From Bradyrhizobium sp. AUGA SZCCT0158 (GTDB lineage: Bacteria > Pseudomonadota > Alphaproteobacteria > Rhizobiales > Xanthobacteraceae), in assembly GCF_018130065.1 (NCBI RefSeq), contig NZ_JAFCME010000009.1:186001-250000 (forward strand): a stretch of DNA of 64,000 bases, read 5' to 3'. Position 1 is the stretch's first letter. The number at the start of each line of letters is the position of its first letter. The position numbers and the translations under genes are program-made. This document shows positions 1 through 8,185 of this stretch, piece after piece. Below the pieces are notes generated by a model. That model made no database searches and was not told the origin of the DNA. It worked only from the letters and a program-made list of their open reading frames with translations.

Positions 1-147
1 ATCCTGGTCGCCCTCGACGCCAACGGCCGCATGAAGGATCTGGTCGGCTTCTACAGGGGAGAGCGCGGCCGCAAATACTTCAAGGGTCCGCGGTGCCCCC
101 GGCTTGCCGATCTGTCGGATACCGAGCTGGTGATCTATGGACCGTAA
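1..147 (+). CDS. C-terminal fragment of an unidentified protein (5' end outside window)
   Basis: An open frame runs from the first base to a TAA at 145-147 and encodes 48 residues ending in DTELVIYGP. The true start lies upstream of the window. The segment is rich in Arg, Lys and Gly (for example GFYRGERGRKYFKG), and I do not recognise a family from it. The aminotransferase gene begins 24 bases after its stop on the same strand, so the two could be co-transcribed. Codon usage is high-GC3 like its neighbours, which supports real coding. No function is proposed. Confidence 0.5.
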   Translation: MLVALDANGRMKDLVGFYRGERGRKYFKGPRCPRLADLSDTELVIYGP

Positions 148-171
148 CTCTGCTGCCAATGGAGAGCCGTC

Positions 172-1059
172 ATGATTCCCAACAGCAAGTCCGTCAGCCA
201 TTCGCAGACATGGACATTCTACCAAGGCCAGTGGCACGAGGGCAATGTGCCGATCATGGGGCCACGCACCCATGGGCTTTGGCTCGGCTCGACCGTGTTC
301 GATGGCGCACGCGCCTTCGAAGGCGTTACGCCCGATCTCGACCGCCATTGCGCCCGCGTCAATCAATCCGCGCTCAACTTCGGGCTCAAGCCGATCGTCG
401 ATCTCGACACGTGGATGGGTCTGGCGCGCGAAGGCATCAAGCGCTTCCCGCCCAATGCCGAACTCTACGTCCGCCCGATGTATTGGCCGCAGAATGGCGT
501 GGGCGGCGGCGTGCTGTTCGATCCGGAAACGATGGACTGGTGTCTTTGCATCTACGAAGCGCCGCTACCAAAGCCGGTCGGCAACGCGATCACGCTGTCG
601 CCGTTCCGCAGACCGACCGCCGAATGCGCGCCGGTCGATGCCAAGGCCGCCTGTCTCTACCCGAACTGTTCGCGCGCGCTGATCGAGGCCGCCTCGCGCG
701 GCTTCCAGAACTGCCTGATGCTGGACATGCTGGGCAACGTCGCGGAGTTCGGCAATGCCAACGTGTTCATGGCGAAAGACGGTGTAGTGTACACGCCGGC
801 GGCGAACGGCACCTTCCTGAACGGCATCACCCGGCAGCGGGTGGTCGAACTCCTGCGCGGTTCGGGCGTCACCGTGGTGGAGGCCACGCTGCGCTATGCC
901 GATTTCCTTGCCGCGGACGAGATCTTCTCGTCCGGCAATTTTGCCAAGGTTGCGCCCGTAATTCGGATTGACGACCGGCAGCTTACGCCCGGGCCGTTCT
1001 ATACGCGTGCACGGAAACTGTACTGGGAATTTGCGCACGCGGTAAAGCTTGCGGCGTGA
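172..1059 (+). CDS. Class IV (branched-chain-type) aminotransferase
   Basis: A 295-residue PLP-dependent aminotransferase of fold type IV, the IlvE/D-amino-acid aminotransferase/ADC-lyase family, at about the usual length. The likely PLP Schiff-base lysine is Lys158 in DAKAACLYPN. It is followed by the family's G-x-V-x-E block in GNVAEFGNANVF, which holds the carboxylate next to the pyridine nitrogen. IlvE-type enzymes swap the amino group between branched-chain amino acids and 2-oxoglutarate. Other class IV members prefer different substrates, so specificity is not assigned. The ATG at 172 has GGAG about six bases upstream. Its stop overlaps the start of the acetolactate-synthase-like gene, which suggests translational coupling and a shared metabolic step. 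Confidence 0.85.
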   Translation: MIPNSKSVSHSQTWTFYQGQWHEGNVPIMGPRTHGLWLGSTVFDGARAFEGVTPDLDRHCARVNQSALNFGLKPIVDLDTWMGLAREGIKRFPPNAELYVRPMYWPQNGVGGGVLFDPETMDWCLCIYEAPLPKPVGNAITLSPFRRPTAECAPVDAKAACLYPNCSRALIEAASRGFQNCLMLDMLGNVAEFGNANVFMAKDGVVYTPAANGTFLNGITRQRVVELLRGSGVTVVEATLRYADFLAADEIFSSGNFAKVAPVIRIDDRQLTPGPFYTRARKLYWEFAHAVKLAA

Positions 1060-2753
1060 TGATGACCTTTCAACCGAGATCAAGTCGCATGGCTTTTCGA
1101 GTTGCCGATCTACTCGTCGATTCTCTGATCGCGCACGGCGTCGACCGGGCATTTAGCGTACCCGGCGAAAGCTTTCTTGCGCTCCTTGACGCTCTGTACG
1201 AACGCGACGAGATCGATCTCGTGACTTGCCGCCACGAGGGAAGCGCCAGTCTTGCCGCAGTTGCCGACGCCAAGCTTACCGGCCGGGCCGGCGTGGTGAT
1301 GGTAAGCCGCGGGCCGGGCGCATCCAACGCGGTGCTTGGTCTGCATGTAGCTTCCCAGGAGGCCATACCCCTCGTATTGCTCGTTGGTCAGGTCGGTACG
1401 TCTGAGCTGAATCGCGACGCAGTGCAGGAGATCGACACCGGGCGGGCGTTCGGTGGCCTTATCAAGTGGTCCACCAGAATCGATTCGGCGGCCCAGGTGC
1501 CCGAGATGCTGGCGCGCGCATTTTCCGTGGCGCTTGGCGGCACGCCCGGGCCGGTGGTGATCGAGCTTCCTGAAGACGTTCTCGAGATGGAGGCGGGTCC
1601 GCTCTCCGCCAGGGTTCACGGCGTCGCGCGAGCCGAGCCCAGTCGAGCCGCCGTGGAGCAGGCGACCGTCCTGCTTGGCAAGGCGGAGCGACCGATCCTG
1701 CTGGTCGGAGGAGAGTGTCGAACGGCGGAATTTCGTAAGGACTTGTTCGCGCTGAGCGAGCGCTGGAATGTACCGGTCGCGGCCACCAACAAGATGCAGG
1801 ATCTGTTTCCGAACGATCACCGGCTCTGGATTGGACAGCTTGGCTTCTTCACGTCGCCAGCGCACGTTGCGCTCTTTGAGCAAGCGGATCTGATCGTTGC
1901 GATCGGAACACGGCTCGGCGACCTGTCTTCCATGGGCTTTCGGTTTCCGCGACAATCGCCGCCGTCTCAGCCTCTGGTTCACGTCTATCCCGATCCGAAT
2001 GCGATCGGGACCCACTTCCATACGGATCTTCCAATCGTCGCGTCGGCGCATCCGTTCTTGAAATCCTGGCTCGACGTACCGGTCGTGTCGCGCGAGCGCG
2101 GTGGGTGGATTGAAGCCGTGGCGAAAACGCGAGAGGCGGTGCACGCATGGCCCGAGCCGGGCATCCCCAGCGCCGATGTCTTCGGGCATGCTGTTGCGGC
2201 CATCGCCAAACGCTTCCCGGCAGATGGTATCGTGACGACCGACTCCGGCAACTTCGCCGCTTGGGTACACCGCATATTCCGCTTCCAGCCGTCGGCCCGC
2301 CTGCTTGGCTCCGCCTGCGGCGCGATGGGCAGTGGTGTTCCTTCTGCATTGAGCGCGAGCCTTCGTTATCCGAACAATCAGGTGATCGCGTTCTGCGGAG
2401 ACGGCGGCTTCCTGATGACCGGGAATGAGCTGGCAACAGCCGTTGCCCGCCGGCTCAATATCAAGATTGTGATCTCCAACAACCAATCGTACGGCACCAT
2501 CCGCTCGTATCAGGAGAAAGCGTTTCCGCAGCGTCCTTGCGGTACGGACCTGTCCAACCCCGACTTTGCGGCCCTTGCCCGCGCATTCGGCGCGCAGGGC
2601 TACACGATCACGAACGCGGCGCAGGCAGCCGAGGTCGTCGCGGAAGCAATGTCGGCCAAGGGCCCCGTAGTGCTCGAAGTTCGATCTGATGTGCGCCAAA
2701 CACTCGATCGATCCCTCGCCGCTGCGCGCGCTGATGCATCGGAGCGCCGGTAG
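1056..2753 (+). CDS. Thiamine-diphosphate enzyme, acetolactate synthase-like
   Basis: A 565-residue protein with the three-domain layout of the acetolactate synthase/pyruvate oxidase/benzoylformate decarboxylase family. The N-terminal Pyr domain has the ThDP-activating Glu near residue 61 (TCRHEGSAS). The C-terminal PP domain has a ThDP/Mg motif starting at CGDGGF and ending in SNN, about 30 residues apart (roughly 448-477). The start is ambiguous: GTG at 1056 overlaps the upstream stop, ATG follows at 1059 and 1062, and ATG at 1089 (MAFRVADLLVDSL) matches where the family usually begins. The family condenses or decarboxylates 2-oxo acids. The coupled aminotransferase suggests 2-oxo acid or branched amino acid metabolism, but this is probably not the housekeeping IlvB because no regulatory subunit gene is adjacent. 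Confidence 0.85.
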   Translation: MMMTFQPRSSRMAFRVADLLVDSLIAHGVDRAFSVPGESFLALLDALYERDEIDLVTCRHEGSASLAAVADAKLTGRAGVVMVSRGPGASNAVLGLHVASQEAIPLVLLVGQVGTSELNRDAVQEIDTGRAFGGLIKWSTRIDSAAQVPEMLARAFSVALGGTPGPVVIELPEDVLEMEAGPLSARVHGVARAEPSRAAVEQATVLLGKAERPILLVGGECRTAEFRKDLFALSERWNVPVAATNKMQDLFPNDHRLWIGQLGFFTSPAHVALFEQADLIVAIGTRLGDLSSMGFRFPRQSPPSQPLVHVYPDPNAIGTHFHTDLPIVASAHPFLKSWLDVPVVSRERGGWIEAVAKTREAVHAWPEPGIPSADVFGHAVAAIAKRFPADGIVTTDSGNFAAWVHRIFRFQPSARLLGSACGAMGSGVPSALSASLRYPNNQVIAFCGDGGFLMTGNELATAVARRLNIKIVISNNQSYGTIRSYQEKAFPQRPCGTDLSNPDFAALARAFGAQGYTITNAAQAAEVVAEAMSAKGPVVLEVRSDVRQTLDRSLAAARADASERR

Positions 2754-3016
2754 GCTGTTTATCGGCGGTCCTCAGGCCGCGAGCGGCTAATGATGCTGAT
2801 CGTTCCCCGCTAGGTGTACCTCTGAAGGGTTACCTACGGATATCAGCTGCGTAGTGAAAACAGGATTCGCGAGAGGGAATTCGTACCGTTCCATCTGTTC
2901 ACGTAATGAGGGCTCCGCGGCTTAGTCCGAAGGGGTAGGTGTGGTTCCTTCATGCAGGGAATAGGATGCATGGGCGAAGTGCATAAAACTGCTGACGGAT
3001 TAGAAAGGATATCACC

Positions 3017-4075
3017 ATGGGACAGGTGATTGCAGTTGGGGCGCGGAACGCAAAGGCTGCGCTGCGCAAGCTGCTTGTGCGGGCGGCGCTGGCCCCGCTG
3101 CTCATGATCGTTCAACCGTCCGACGTGGATGCACAGACGCAACCTGCTGCTCGGCAATTGCGACGTGAGGCACCGCCGCAGAAGCCGCAAGTGACGATGA
3201 ACGCCTGGACGGTTGGCCTCGCCGGAGGTCTTCTCGAGGGCGCGCCCATTCGCCTGGCGGCCGAAGTCGCCCGCGTCGTGGATGATGGTGACAAACTGCA
3301 CGTTCTTCCGATCGTGACGCGCGGAGCCACGGAAAACGTGAACTCACTGCTTTATTTGCGCGGCATCGATGCCGCCATCATCAACTCCGACGTACTTGAG
3401 GAATACAAGAGCCAGGTGCCCGATATTCAGCAGCGGCTGGCCTATGTGCTGAACCTGTTTCCGTCCGAACTTCATATCTTCGTTCGTCCCGAGATTCAGA
3501 GCCTGAACGATCTCGTCGGCAAGAAGGTGAACTTCAATACCCAAGGCACCGCTGCGGCCTATTCGGGACCATTGATCTTCAGTCGTCTTGGCCTCGACGT
3601 GGAAAAGACCTTCATCCCGCATCAGATCGCGCTCGAGCAGATGCGCAAGGGCGAGATGGCCGCGGTCGTCTTCATTACCTCGAAGCCGGTGGATGCTTTC
3701 GTGCGCGGCCGTTGGGAGTCAGGTTTCAAGTTCCTGCCTGTCCCCTATGACCGCAAGTTCGAGGACTATTATCTTCCCGCTGCGCTCGATGCCGCAGAAT
3801 ACCCAAATCTGATCAAGCCGGGCGAACGCGTAACGACGATTGCGGTGCCGACCGCGCTCGTCGCCTTCAATTTTCCAGCCAAATCGAACCGCTACGAGCG
3901 GTTGGCGCGCTTCGTGGACCATCTGTTCTCCCGGATTGAAAAGTTGCAGCAGCCTGGCTTCGACCAGAAGTGGAAATCGATCAATCTCGCGGCTACCGTT
4001 CCTGGTCTTGCGCGCTTCCCTGCGGCGCAGGCATGGCTCGATCGTGGGCCGCGTGCTGCGCATGCATCGCAATGA
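3017..4075 (+). CDS. TAXI-family TRAP transporter solute-binding protein
   Basis: A 352-residue exported protein of the TAXI family, the periplasmic ligand-binding component of TRAP transporters. An Arg/Lys-rich N-terminus precedes a hydrophobic stretch at about residues 22-33 and a likely signal-peptidase site before AQTQ. The mature part carries family features: VTRGATENVNSLLYLRGIDAAI, where ligand contacts usually lie, and DLVGKKVNFNTQGTAA. TAXI proteins deliver organic acids such as 2-oxoglutarate or glutamate to a fused DctQM permease. No permease gene is visible nearby, so it is either an orphan receptor or works with a distant permease. Its TGA overlaps the next gene's ATG. RBS-like AGAAAGGA lies upstream of the ATG. 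Confidence 0.8.
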   Translation: MGQVIAVGARNAKAALRKLLVRAALAPLLMIVQPSDVDAQTQPAARQLRREAPPQKPQVTMNAWTVGLAGGLLEGAPIRLAAEVARVVDDGDKLHVLPIVTRGATENVNSLLYLRGIDAAIINSDVLEEYKSQVPDIQQRLAYVLNLFPSELHIFVRPEIQSLNDLVGKKVNFNTQGTAAAYSGPLIFSRLGLDVEKTFIPHQIALEQMRKGEMAAVVFITSKPVDAFVRGRWESGFKFLPVPYDRKFEDYYLPAALDAAEYPNLIKPGERVTTIAVPTALVAFNFPAKSNRYERLARFVDHLFSRIEKLQQPGFDQKWKSINLAATVPGLARFPAAQAWLDRGPRAAHASQ

Positions 4076-4701
4076 GACGCGCGGCCGGTCTGTTCGTGGC
4101 TGGAATCACGCTCGCAAGCGGCACTGCTTTGGCGCAGGGGACACAAGATCATCCGACAGCGCAGGTTCACGATTGTTCCCCGGCGGAACGCGCAGCAGGC
4201 CTGGAGTGCCCCGAGAGGGCGCCGCGGACCGCCGCGCCTCGTCAGGCGAACCAGGGAAACAACTGGATCATTAGCGTGACGATCTCACCCGTCGATTATT
4301 CACCGGTCGCTACCGCCACAACATCGTCACGCGATGCTGCCGGCGAATCCGGCGTCAAGCTTTCGATCCGCTGCCGCGGCGGGCGGAGCGAACTGGTGGT
4401 CGCCGGGCCCGGCGTTCCCGGTCGCGGCAACGATTATGCGATTTCCTATCGCGTCAACGACGGTCAGGGGCTGCAGATCGCGGCAGCCGTGCCGATGTCC
4501 GGAGTCGGAGTCGCGTTCGGGGGCGACGTTGTTCGGTTGCTGCAGTCCCTTCCAGACAGCGGGAGCCTCAGTATTCACCTTACATCCCGGATGGGGACTG
4601 CTCTGGATGCAGTGTTCTCGCTAGGCGGGTTGGAGGCGGTGCGTGCGAAGATCGCCACAGTGTGCAGGTGGCCTCATCCAGCCACGAAACCCAACGGATG
4701 A
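4072..4701 (+). CDS. Secreted protein of unknown function, coupled to the TAXI gene
   Basis: A 209-residue protein starting at an ATG that overlaps the TGA of the TAXI gene in an ATGA arrangement. A longer frame exists upstream, but MRRAAGLFVAGITLASGTALAQG is split naturally into a short basic start, a hydrophobic core and an Ala-x-Ala-like cleavage site, so this is a signal peptide and the start chosen here. The mature part begins Gln/Gly/Asp-rich with two cysteines (HDCSPAERAAGLECPE), followed by a beta-rich region resembling periplasmic proteins that sense stress or bind the cell wall. I cannot name a family. Coupling to the TAXI receptor suggests it works in the same periplasmic process. 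Confidence 0.65.
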   Translation: MRRAAGLFVAGITLASGTALAQGTQDHPTAQVHDCSPAERAAGLECPERAPRTAAPRQANQGNNWIISVTISPVDYSPVATATTSSRDAAGESGVKLSIRCRGGRSELVVAGPGVPGRGNDYAISYRVNDGQGLQIAAAVPMSGVGVAFGGDVVRLLQSLPDSGSLSIHLTSRMGTALDAVFSLGGLEAVRAKIATVCRWPHPATKPNG

Positions 4702-4736
4702 GCAGTCCAATGACGTGTATCGATAGGAGAGGCATA

Positions 4737-5354
4737 ATGAGCATGTTTCAGTATATTGCGCGGGTAATCACCATGGCAGCCGCAACGGTACTGTTCGCCG
4801 CGCCATTCGCTGCGGCAGAGCAAGGCGGACGGTACTGGGTGCCGACAACGACGGAGCCCGCTACGCACCATCAGCGCTTTGCGGCAAAGGCCACCACACA
4901 TAGCAAAGCAACCAAACAAAAGAAGGCACGATCCTCCCTTGCCGCGCGATCCCCTCTCGCCGCCAACGCTCGGCTTGCCGACTCCAAAGCGCACCGTTTG
5001 ATTTTGCAGGTGAACACGAACGACCCCGCCGCCATGAATCTCGCGCTCAACAACGCCACGAACGTCGCGCAATACTACAAGGATGCCGGCGAGAAGGTGA
5101 AGATCGAGGTGGTCACGTTCGGGCCCGGCCTGCATATGCTGCGCGATGACACCTCGCCGGTAAAGGCCCGTATCGAGGAGATGGCGCTGAGCACGCCGGA
5201 GGTATCGTTCAAGGCCTGCGGCAATACTCAGGAACGAATGCACAAAGCCGAGAACAAGAGCATCCCGATTGTTCGTCAGGCAGAGGTGGTGAAGTCAGGC
5301 GTCGTGCGCGTGATGGAACTGCAGGAGAAGGGCTGGTCCTATGTAAAACCCTAA
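4737..5354 (+). CDS. Exported DsrE-family protein
   Basis: A 205-residue protein whose C-terminal half (about 100-200) matches the DsrE/DsrF-like fold: HRLILQVNTND, then an alpha/beta stretch KVKIEVVTFGPGLHML, then VSFKACGNTQERM. The conserved Cys in KACGNT is the residue used by many DsrE proteins for sulfur or redox chemistry. The start at 4737 is chosen because AGGAGAGG lies just upstream and because MSMFQYIARVITMAAATV leads into a signal peptide ending AAAEQ. A Lys/Ala/Thr/Ser-rich linker joins the signal peptide to the domain. It follows the secreted unknown by 35 bases. A role in periplasmic sulfur or redox chemistry is inferred from the family only. Confidence 0.7.
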   Translation: MSMFQYIARVITMAAATVLFAAPFAAAEQGGRYWVPTTTEPATHHQRFAAKATTHSKATKQKKARSSLAARSPLAANARLADSKAHRLILQVNTNDPAAMNLALNNATNVAQYYKDAGEKVKIEVVTFGPGLHMLRDDTSPVKARIEEMALSTPEVSFKACGNTQERMHKAENKSIPIVRQAEVVKSGVVRVMELQEKGWSYVKP

Positions 5355-5372
5355 CCCGAAAGGGGTGGGGGT

Positions 5373-5404
5373 CCGCCATGCGAATCATAGGATTTGCGTG
5401 GCGG
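5373..5404 (+). terminator. Long imperfect hairpin after the DsrE gene
   Basis: CCGCCATGCGAATC pairs with GATTTGCGTGGCGG across a four-base loop, giving a 14-bp stem with one G-T wobble and one mismatch. It begins 19 bases after the DsrE stop codon. No T-run follows, so it is either a Rho-assisted terminator or an RNA-stability hairpin rather than a classic intrinsic terminator. Confidence 0.45.
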
Positions 5405-5463
5405 CGGAGCGCATAATAGCGCGACCTGAACAGGTCGCATCGCCAAGCGACGGGTGATTGCAG

Positions 5464-8052
5464 ATGGGCCGCACGGTTATTCTCAGTGACGGATCAAATA
5501 CCGTCTCCGATATCGCTAGCGCGTCGCGCAACAATTCGGACACGACGCCGTTTGCGCAGAAGACAATGCAAAGGACAGGGAGGCAGCTGCCTGCGCCCGG
5601 ACGATCCGCGCCGCTGTGGATGGCCGCCGCCATGCTCGCAATCACTTGGGCGTCGGAAACGCAGGCTTGCTCCGATCGAGAGCAACCGTTGGCGGATGCG
5701 CAGCACGTGACGGTTGCCCGCAATCTCGATTCTGTTGGAACGGAAGGTGATGGCGATTCAGTTGCCTTGTCAGTTGCCTTGCCGCCGAGCCGAGCCGGCA
5801 ACGACAGATCGGTGCAGGTTGTCCAAGCGACGATCGGCGACACAAGGCAGTCTCCGGAACAGGAACTTCACTGGGCGGAGTCCCTGTCGCGCGAACTCAC
5901 CAATGCAAGGCGCGATATCGAGTTGCTGCAACGTCTCGAGCAGGGGCGCGATCGGGCCGAGTGGCTGGAGCAGAGTCTTGCGGCAGCGCGAAGGGACGTC
6001 GAAACCCAGAGCGCGCTAGCGGCCAAAGCGGTCGAAGAAACCGCGCGCATGAGGCAGGCTGCGCCAGGCGGTGCGGCGGAGTTGCAGAACTCCCTGCAAC
6101 AGGCGCGCGAGCTGGCGGAGCGGCTGGAGCAGGACCTCGCGGCGGCGCGACGCGATGTCGGGACCCAGACCGCACTGGCTGCAAAGGCAGGCGAGGAAGC
6201 GTCCCGGTCGAAACAGGCGGGGGAGAGCATCGCTGCGGAGCTGCAGAAGTCCCTGCAACAGGAACGCGAGCGGTCCGCACGGCTGGAGCAGGATCTGGCG
6301 ACGGTGCGGCATGAGGTCGAGACTCAGACCGCGCTGGCGACGAAAGCGGGTGAGGAAACTTCCCGGCTGAAAGCAGCGGAGGAGAGCGGCGCGGCGGAGC
6401 TGCAGAAGTCCCTGCACCAGGAGCGCGAGCGGTCCGCCCGGCTGGAGCGGGACCTTGCGGCATCGCGGGGTGATGTTGAGACCCAGGCCGCGCTGGCGGC
6501 AAAGGCTAGCGAGGAGGTTTTGCGGCGGAAGCAGGCGGCGGAAGCGGGAGCTGCCGAACTGAAGCAGTCGCGCGCAAGGGCCGACGCGCTGGCACAAGAC
6601 CTCTCCCTGACGCGGAGCGCGATCTATGCATACGAGGCGCAGGCCCGCAAAGCTGGAGACGAAGCGGCGGAACTCAGGCAAGCAGCTGCAAACGGCGCGC
6701 CGTCGACCGGCAAGGCCGCTCCGGACGAGCGCGAGCGGTTCTCACGTCTGGAGCAGGATCTGGCGGTGGCCCGACGTGACGTCGAGGCCCAGGCGGCGCT
6801 GGCGGCGAAAGCGGGTGAGGAAGCGTTCCGGCTGAAACAGGAAAGGGAGAGCGGCGCGGCGGAGCTGCAGAAGGCCCGGCAACAGGAGCGAGAGCGATCC
6901 ACGCGGCTGGAGCAGGAGCTTGCAGCGGCGCGGCGTGATGTCGAGACCCAGACCGCGCTGGCGACGAAGGCAAGCGAGGAAACTTCCCGGCTGAAACAGG
7001 AAAGGGAGAGCGGCGCGGCGGAACTGCAGAAGGCCCGGCAACAGGAGCGTGAGCGATCCACGCGGCTGGAGCAGGAGCTTGTAGCGGCGCGGCGCGAGGT
7101 CGAGACCCAGACCGCACTGGCGACGAAGGCGGGTGAGGAAACTTCCCGGCTGAAAGCGGCTGGGGAGAGCGGTGCGGCGGAGCTGCAGAAGTCCCGGCAA
7201 CAGGAGCGTGAGCGATCCGTGCGGCTGGAGCAGGAACTTGCAGCGGCGCGGCGCGAGGTCGAAGCCCAGACCGCGCTGGCGGCGAAAGCAGGCGCGGAAG
7301 CTTCCCGGCTGAAAGCCGCGGCCGAGAGCGGTGTGGCGGAGCTGCAAAAGGCCCTGCAACAGGAGCGCGAGCGGTCCGCGCGGCTGGAGCAGGATATCGC
7401 GGCAGCGCGCCGCGATATCGAGACCCAGACCGCGCTGGCGGCAAAGGCAGGCGAGGAGGCTTCGCGGCGGAAGCAGGGGACGGTAGCCAGTGCCGCGGAG
7501 TCGAGGCGATCGATGCAAAAAGAGCACGAAACGGCCGATTTGCCAGCAGACCTCTCGATGACGCGGAGCGCGATCTATGCGTACAGGGCGCAGGCCCGCA
7601 AAGCTGGAGACGAAGCGGCGGAAGTCAGAGAGGCGGCTGCAAACGGCGCGTCGTTGCATCGCAAATCGGCACAGGAGCGCGAGCTGCCCGCGTGGCTGCA
7701 GCAGGATCTTGTGGCGGCGCGTGCCGAGCGGGCACCAGCGGCGCCCGCGCGTGGCGATGCTCAGCTCGATCCCGAACAAGCCGCGGTGGCGACAGGGTTG
7801 GTTGCGCGCGCGGCCGCGCTGCTCCGGCAGGGCGATATAGGCGCGGCGCGGCTTGTACTCGAGCGCGCCGTCGAGATGGGCAGCGCCCAGGCGAGCTTCG
7901 CGCTGGCAGAAACCTACGACCCATTGATCCTTGCGAAATGGAAAACTCAGGGCACGCGCGGCGATGCGAGCAAGGCGCAGGGCCTCTATGCAACGGCCGA
8001 CGCCGCAGGAATCCAGGAGGCGAAAGCGCGGCTGGAGGCGCTGCGTCGCTAG
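5464..8052 (+). CDS. Large repetitive coiled-coil protein with C-terminal SEL1/TPR-like region
   Basis: An 862-residue protein starting at ATG 5464; a TTG two codons upstream is a weaker option. Residues about 40-70 contain a hydrophobic segment (LWMAAAMLAITWA), which would act as a signal anchor or uncleaved signal. Most of the protein is a tandem array of Glu/Arg/Ala-rich helical units (see the repeat entry), predicted to form a long coiled coil. The last roughly 100 residues change character. GLVARAAALLRQGDIGAARLVLERA and the following alanine-rich helices resemble a TPR/SEL1-type C-terminus often found in rhizobial envelope proteins. It may be a periplasm-spanning structural or scaffolding protein. 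It is convergent with the type I secretion operon. No enzymatic motif is seen. Confidence 0.75.
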   Translation: MGRTVILSDGSNTVSDIASASRNNSDTTPFAQKTMQRTGRQLPAPGRSAPLWMAAAMLAITWASETQACSDREQPLADAQHVTVARNLDSVGTEGDGDSVALSVALPPSRAGNDRSVQVVQATIGDTRQSPEQELHWAESLSRELTNARRDIELLQRLEQGRDRAEWLEQSLAAARRDVETQSALAAKAVEETARMRQAAPGGAAELQNSLQQARELAERLEQDLAAARRDVGTQTALAAKAGEEASRSKQAGESIAAELQKSLQQERERSARLEQDLATVRHEVETQTALATKAGEETSRLKAAEESGAAELQKSLHQERERSARLERDLAASRGDVETQAALAAKASEEVLRRKQAAEAGAAELKQSRARADALAQDLSLTRSAIYAYEAQARKAGDEAAELRQAAANGAPSTGKAAPDERERFSRLEQDLAVARRDVEAQAALAAKAGEEAFRLKQERESGAAELQKARQQERERSTRLEQELAAARRDVETQTALATKASEETSRLKQERESGAAELQKARQQERERSTRLEQELVAARREVETQTALATKAGEETSRLKAAGESGAAELQKSRQQERERSVRLEQELAAARREVEAQTALAAKAGAEASRLKAAAESGVAELQKALQQERERSARLEQDIAAARRDIETQTALAAKAGEEASRRKQGTVASAAESRRSMQKEHETADLPADLSMTRSAIYAYRAQARKAGDEAAEVREAAANGASLHRKSAQERELPAWLQQDLVAARAERAPAAPARGDAQLDPEQAAVATGLVARAAALLRQGDIGAARLVLERAVEMGSAQASFALAETYDPLILAKWKTQGTRGDASKAQGLYATADAAGIQEAKARLEALRR
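5947..7677 (+). repeat. Coding tandem repeats: nine 53-residue A units and two B units
   Basis: Nine A units of 159 bp start at 5947, 6106, 6265, 6424, 6730, 6889, 7048, 7207 and 7366; the fourth is one codon shorter. Each reads roughly RERSxRLEQDLAAARRDVET followed by QTALAAKAGEE and GAAELQKSxQQE. Two B units of about 50 residues follow the fourth and the ninth A unit (about 6580-6729 and 7525-7677) and share SxTRSAIYAY and ARKAGDEAAE. The order is therefore A4-B-A5-B, a duplicated higher-order block. Adjacent A units are close in DNA sequence as well as protein, which suggests recent expansion by recombination. Confidence 0.9.
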
Positions 8053-8141
8053 CGCATACGCCAATCGACCGGCGCCAGCCGCGCAACCGTCTCCCCGGCC
8101 GGCATCTCCCGGCACGCACTTGGTTCAAAAGCGGGCAGCGC

Positions 8142-8166
8142 CTTACGGGCAATTGTTGCCCGCAAG
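8142..8166. terminator. Hairpin between convergent genes
   Basis: CGGGCAA (8146-8152) pairs with TTGCCCG (8156-8162) across a three-base TTG loop, extended by CTT/AAG on the outside. It sits in the gap between the coiled-coil gene and the convergent HlyD gene, where a bidirectional terminator would be expected. There is no strong T-run. Confidence 0.4.
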
Positions 8167-8185
8167 GCTCATCGATGGTGTCTGT

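Noticed and set aside
1110..2699. Long minus-strand open frame of more than 500 codons
   Set aside because: It is opposite the ThDP enzyme, Arg/His-rich and without motifs; it is a GC3 shadow.
5947..7677. Regular repeats suggesting a CRISPR array
   Set aside because: Units are 159 bp, in frame and without unique spacers; they encode a coiled coil.
6742..8115. Minus-strand open frame opposite the coiled-coil repeats
   Set aside because: It mirrors the repeats with Leu/Arg-rich text and has no start signal; an antisense artefact.
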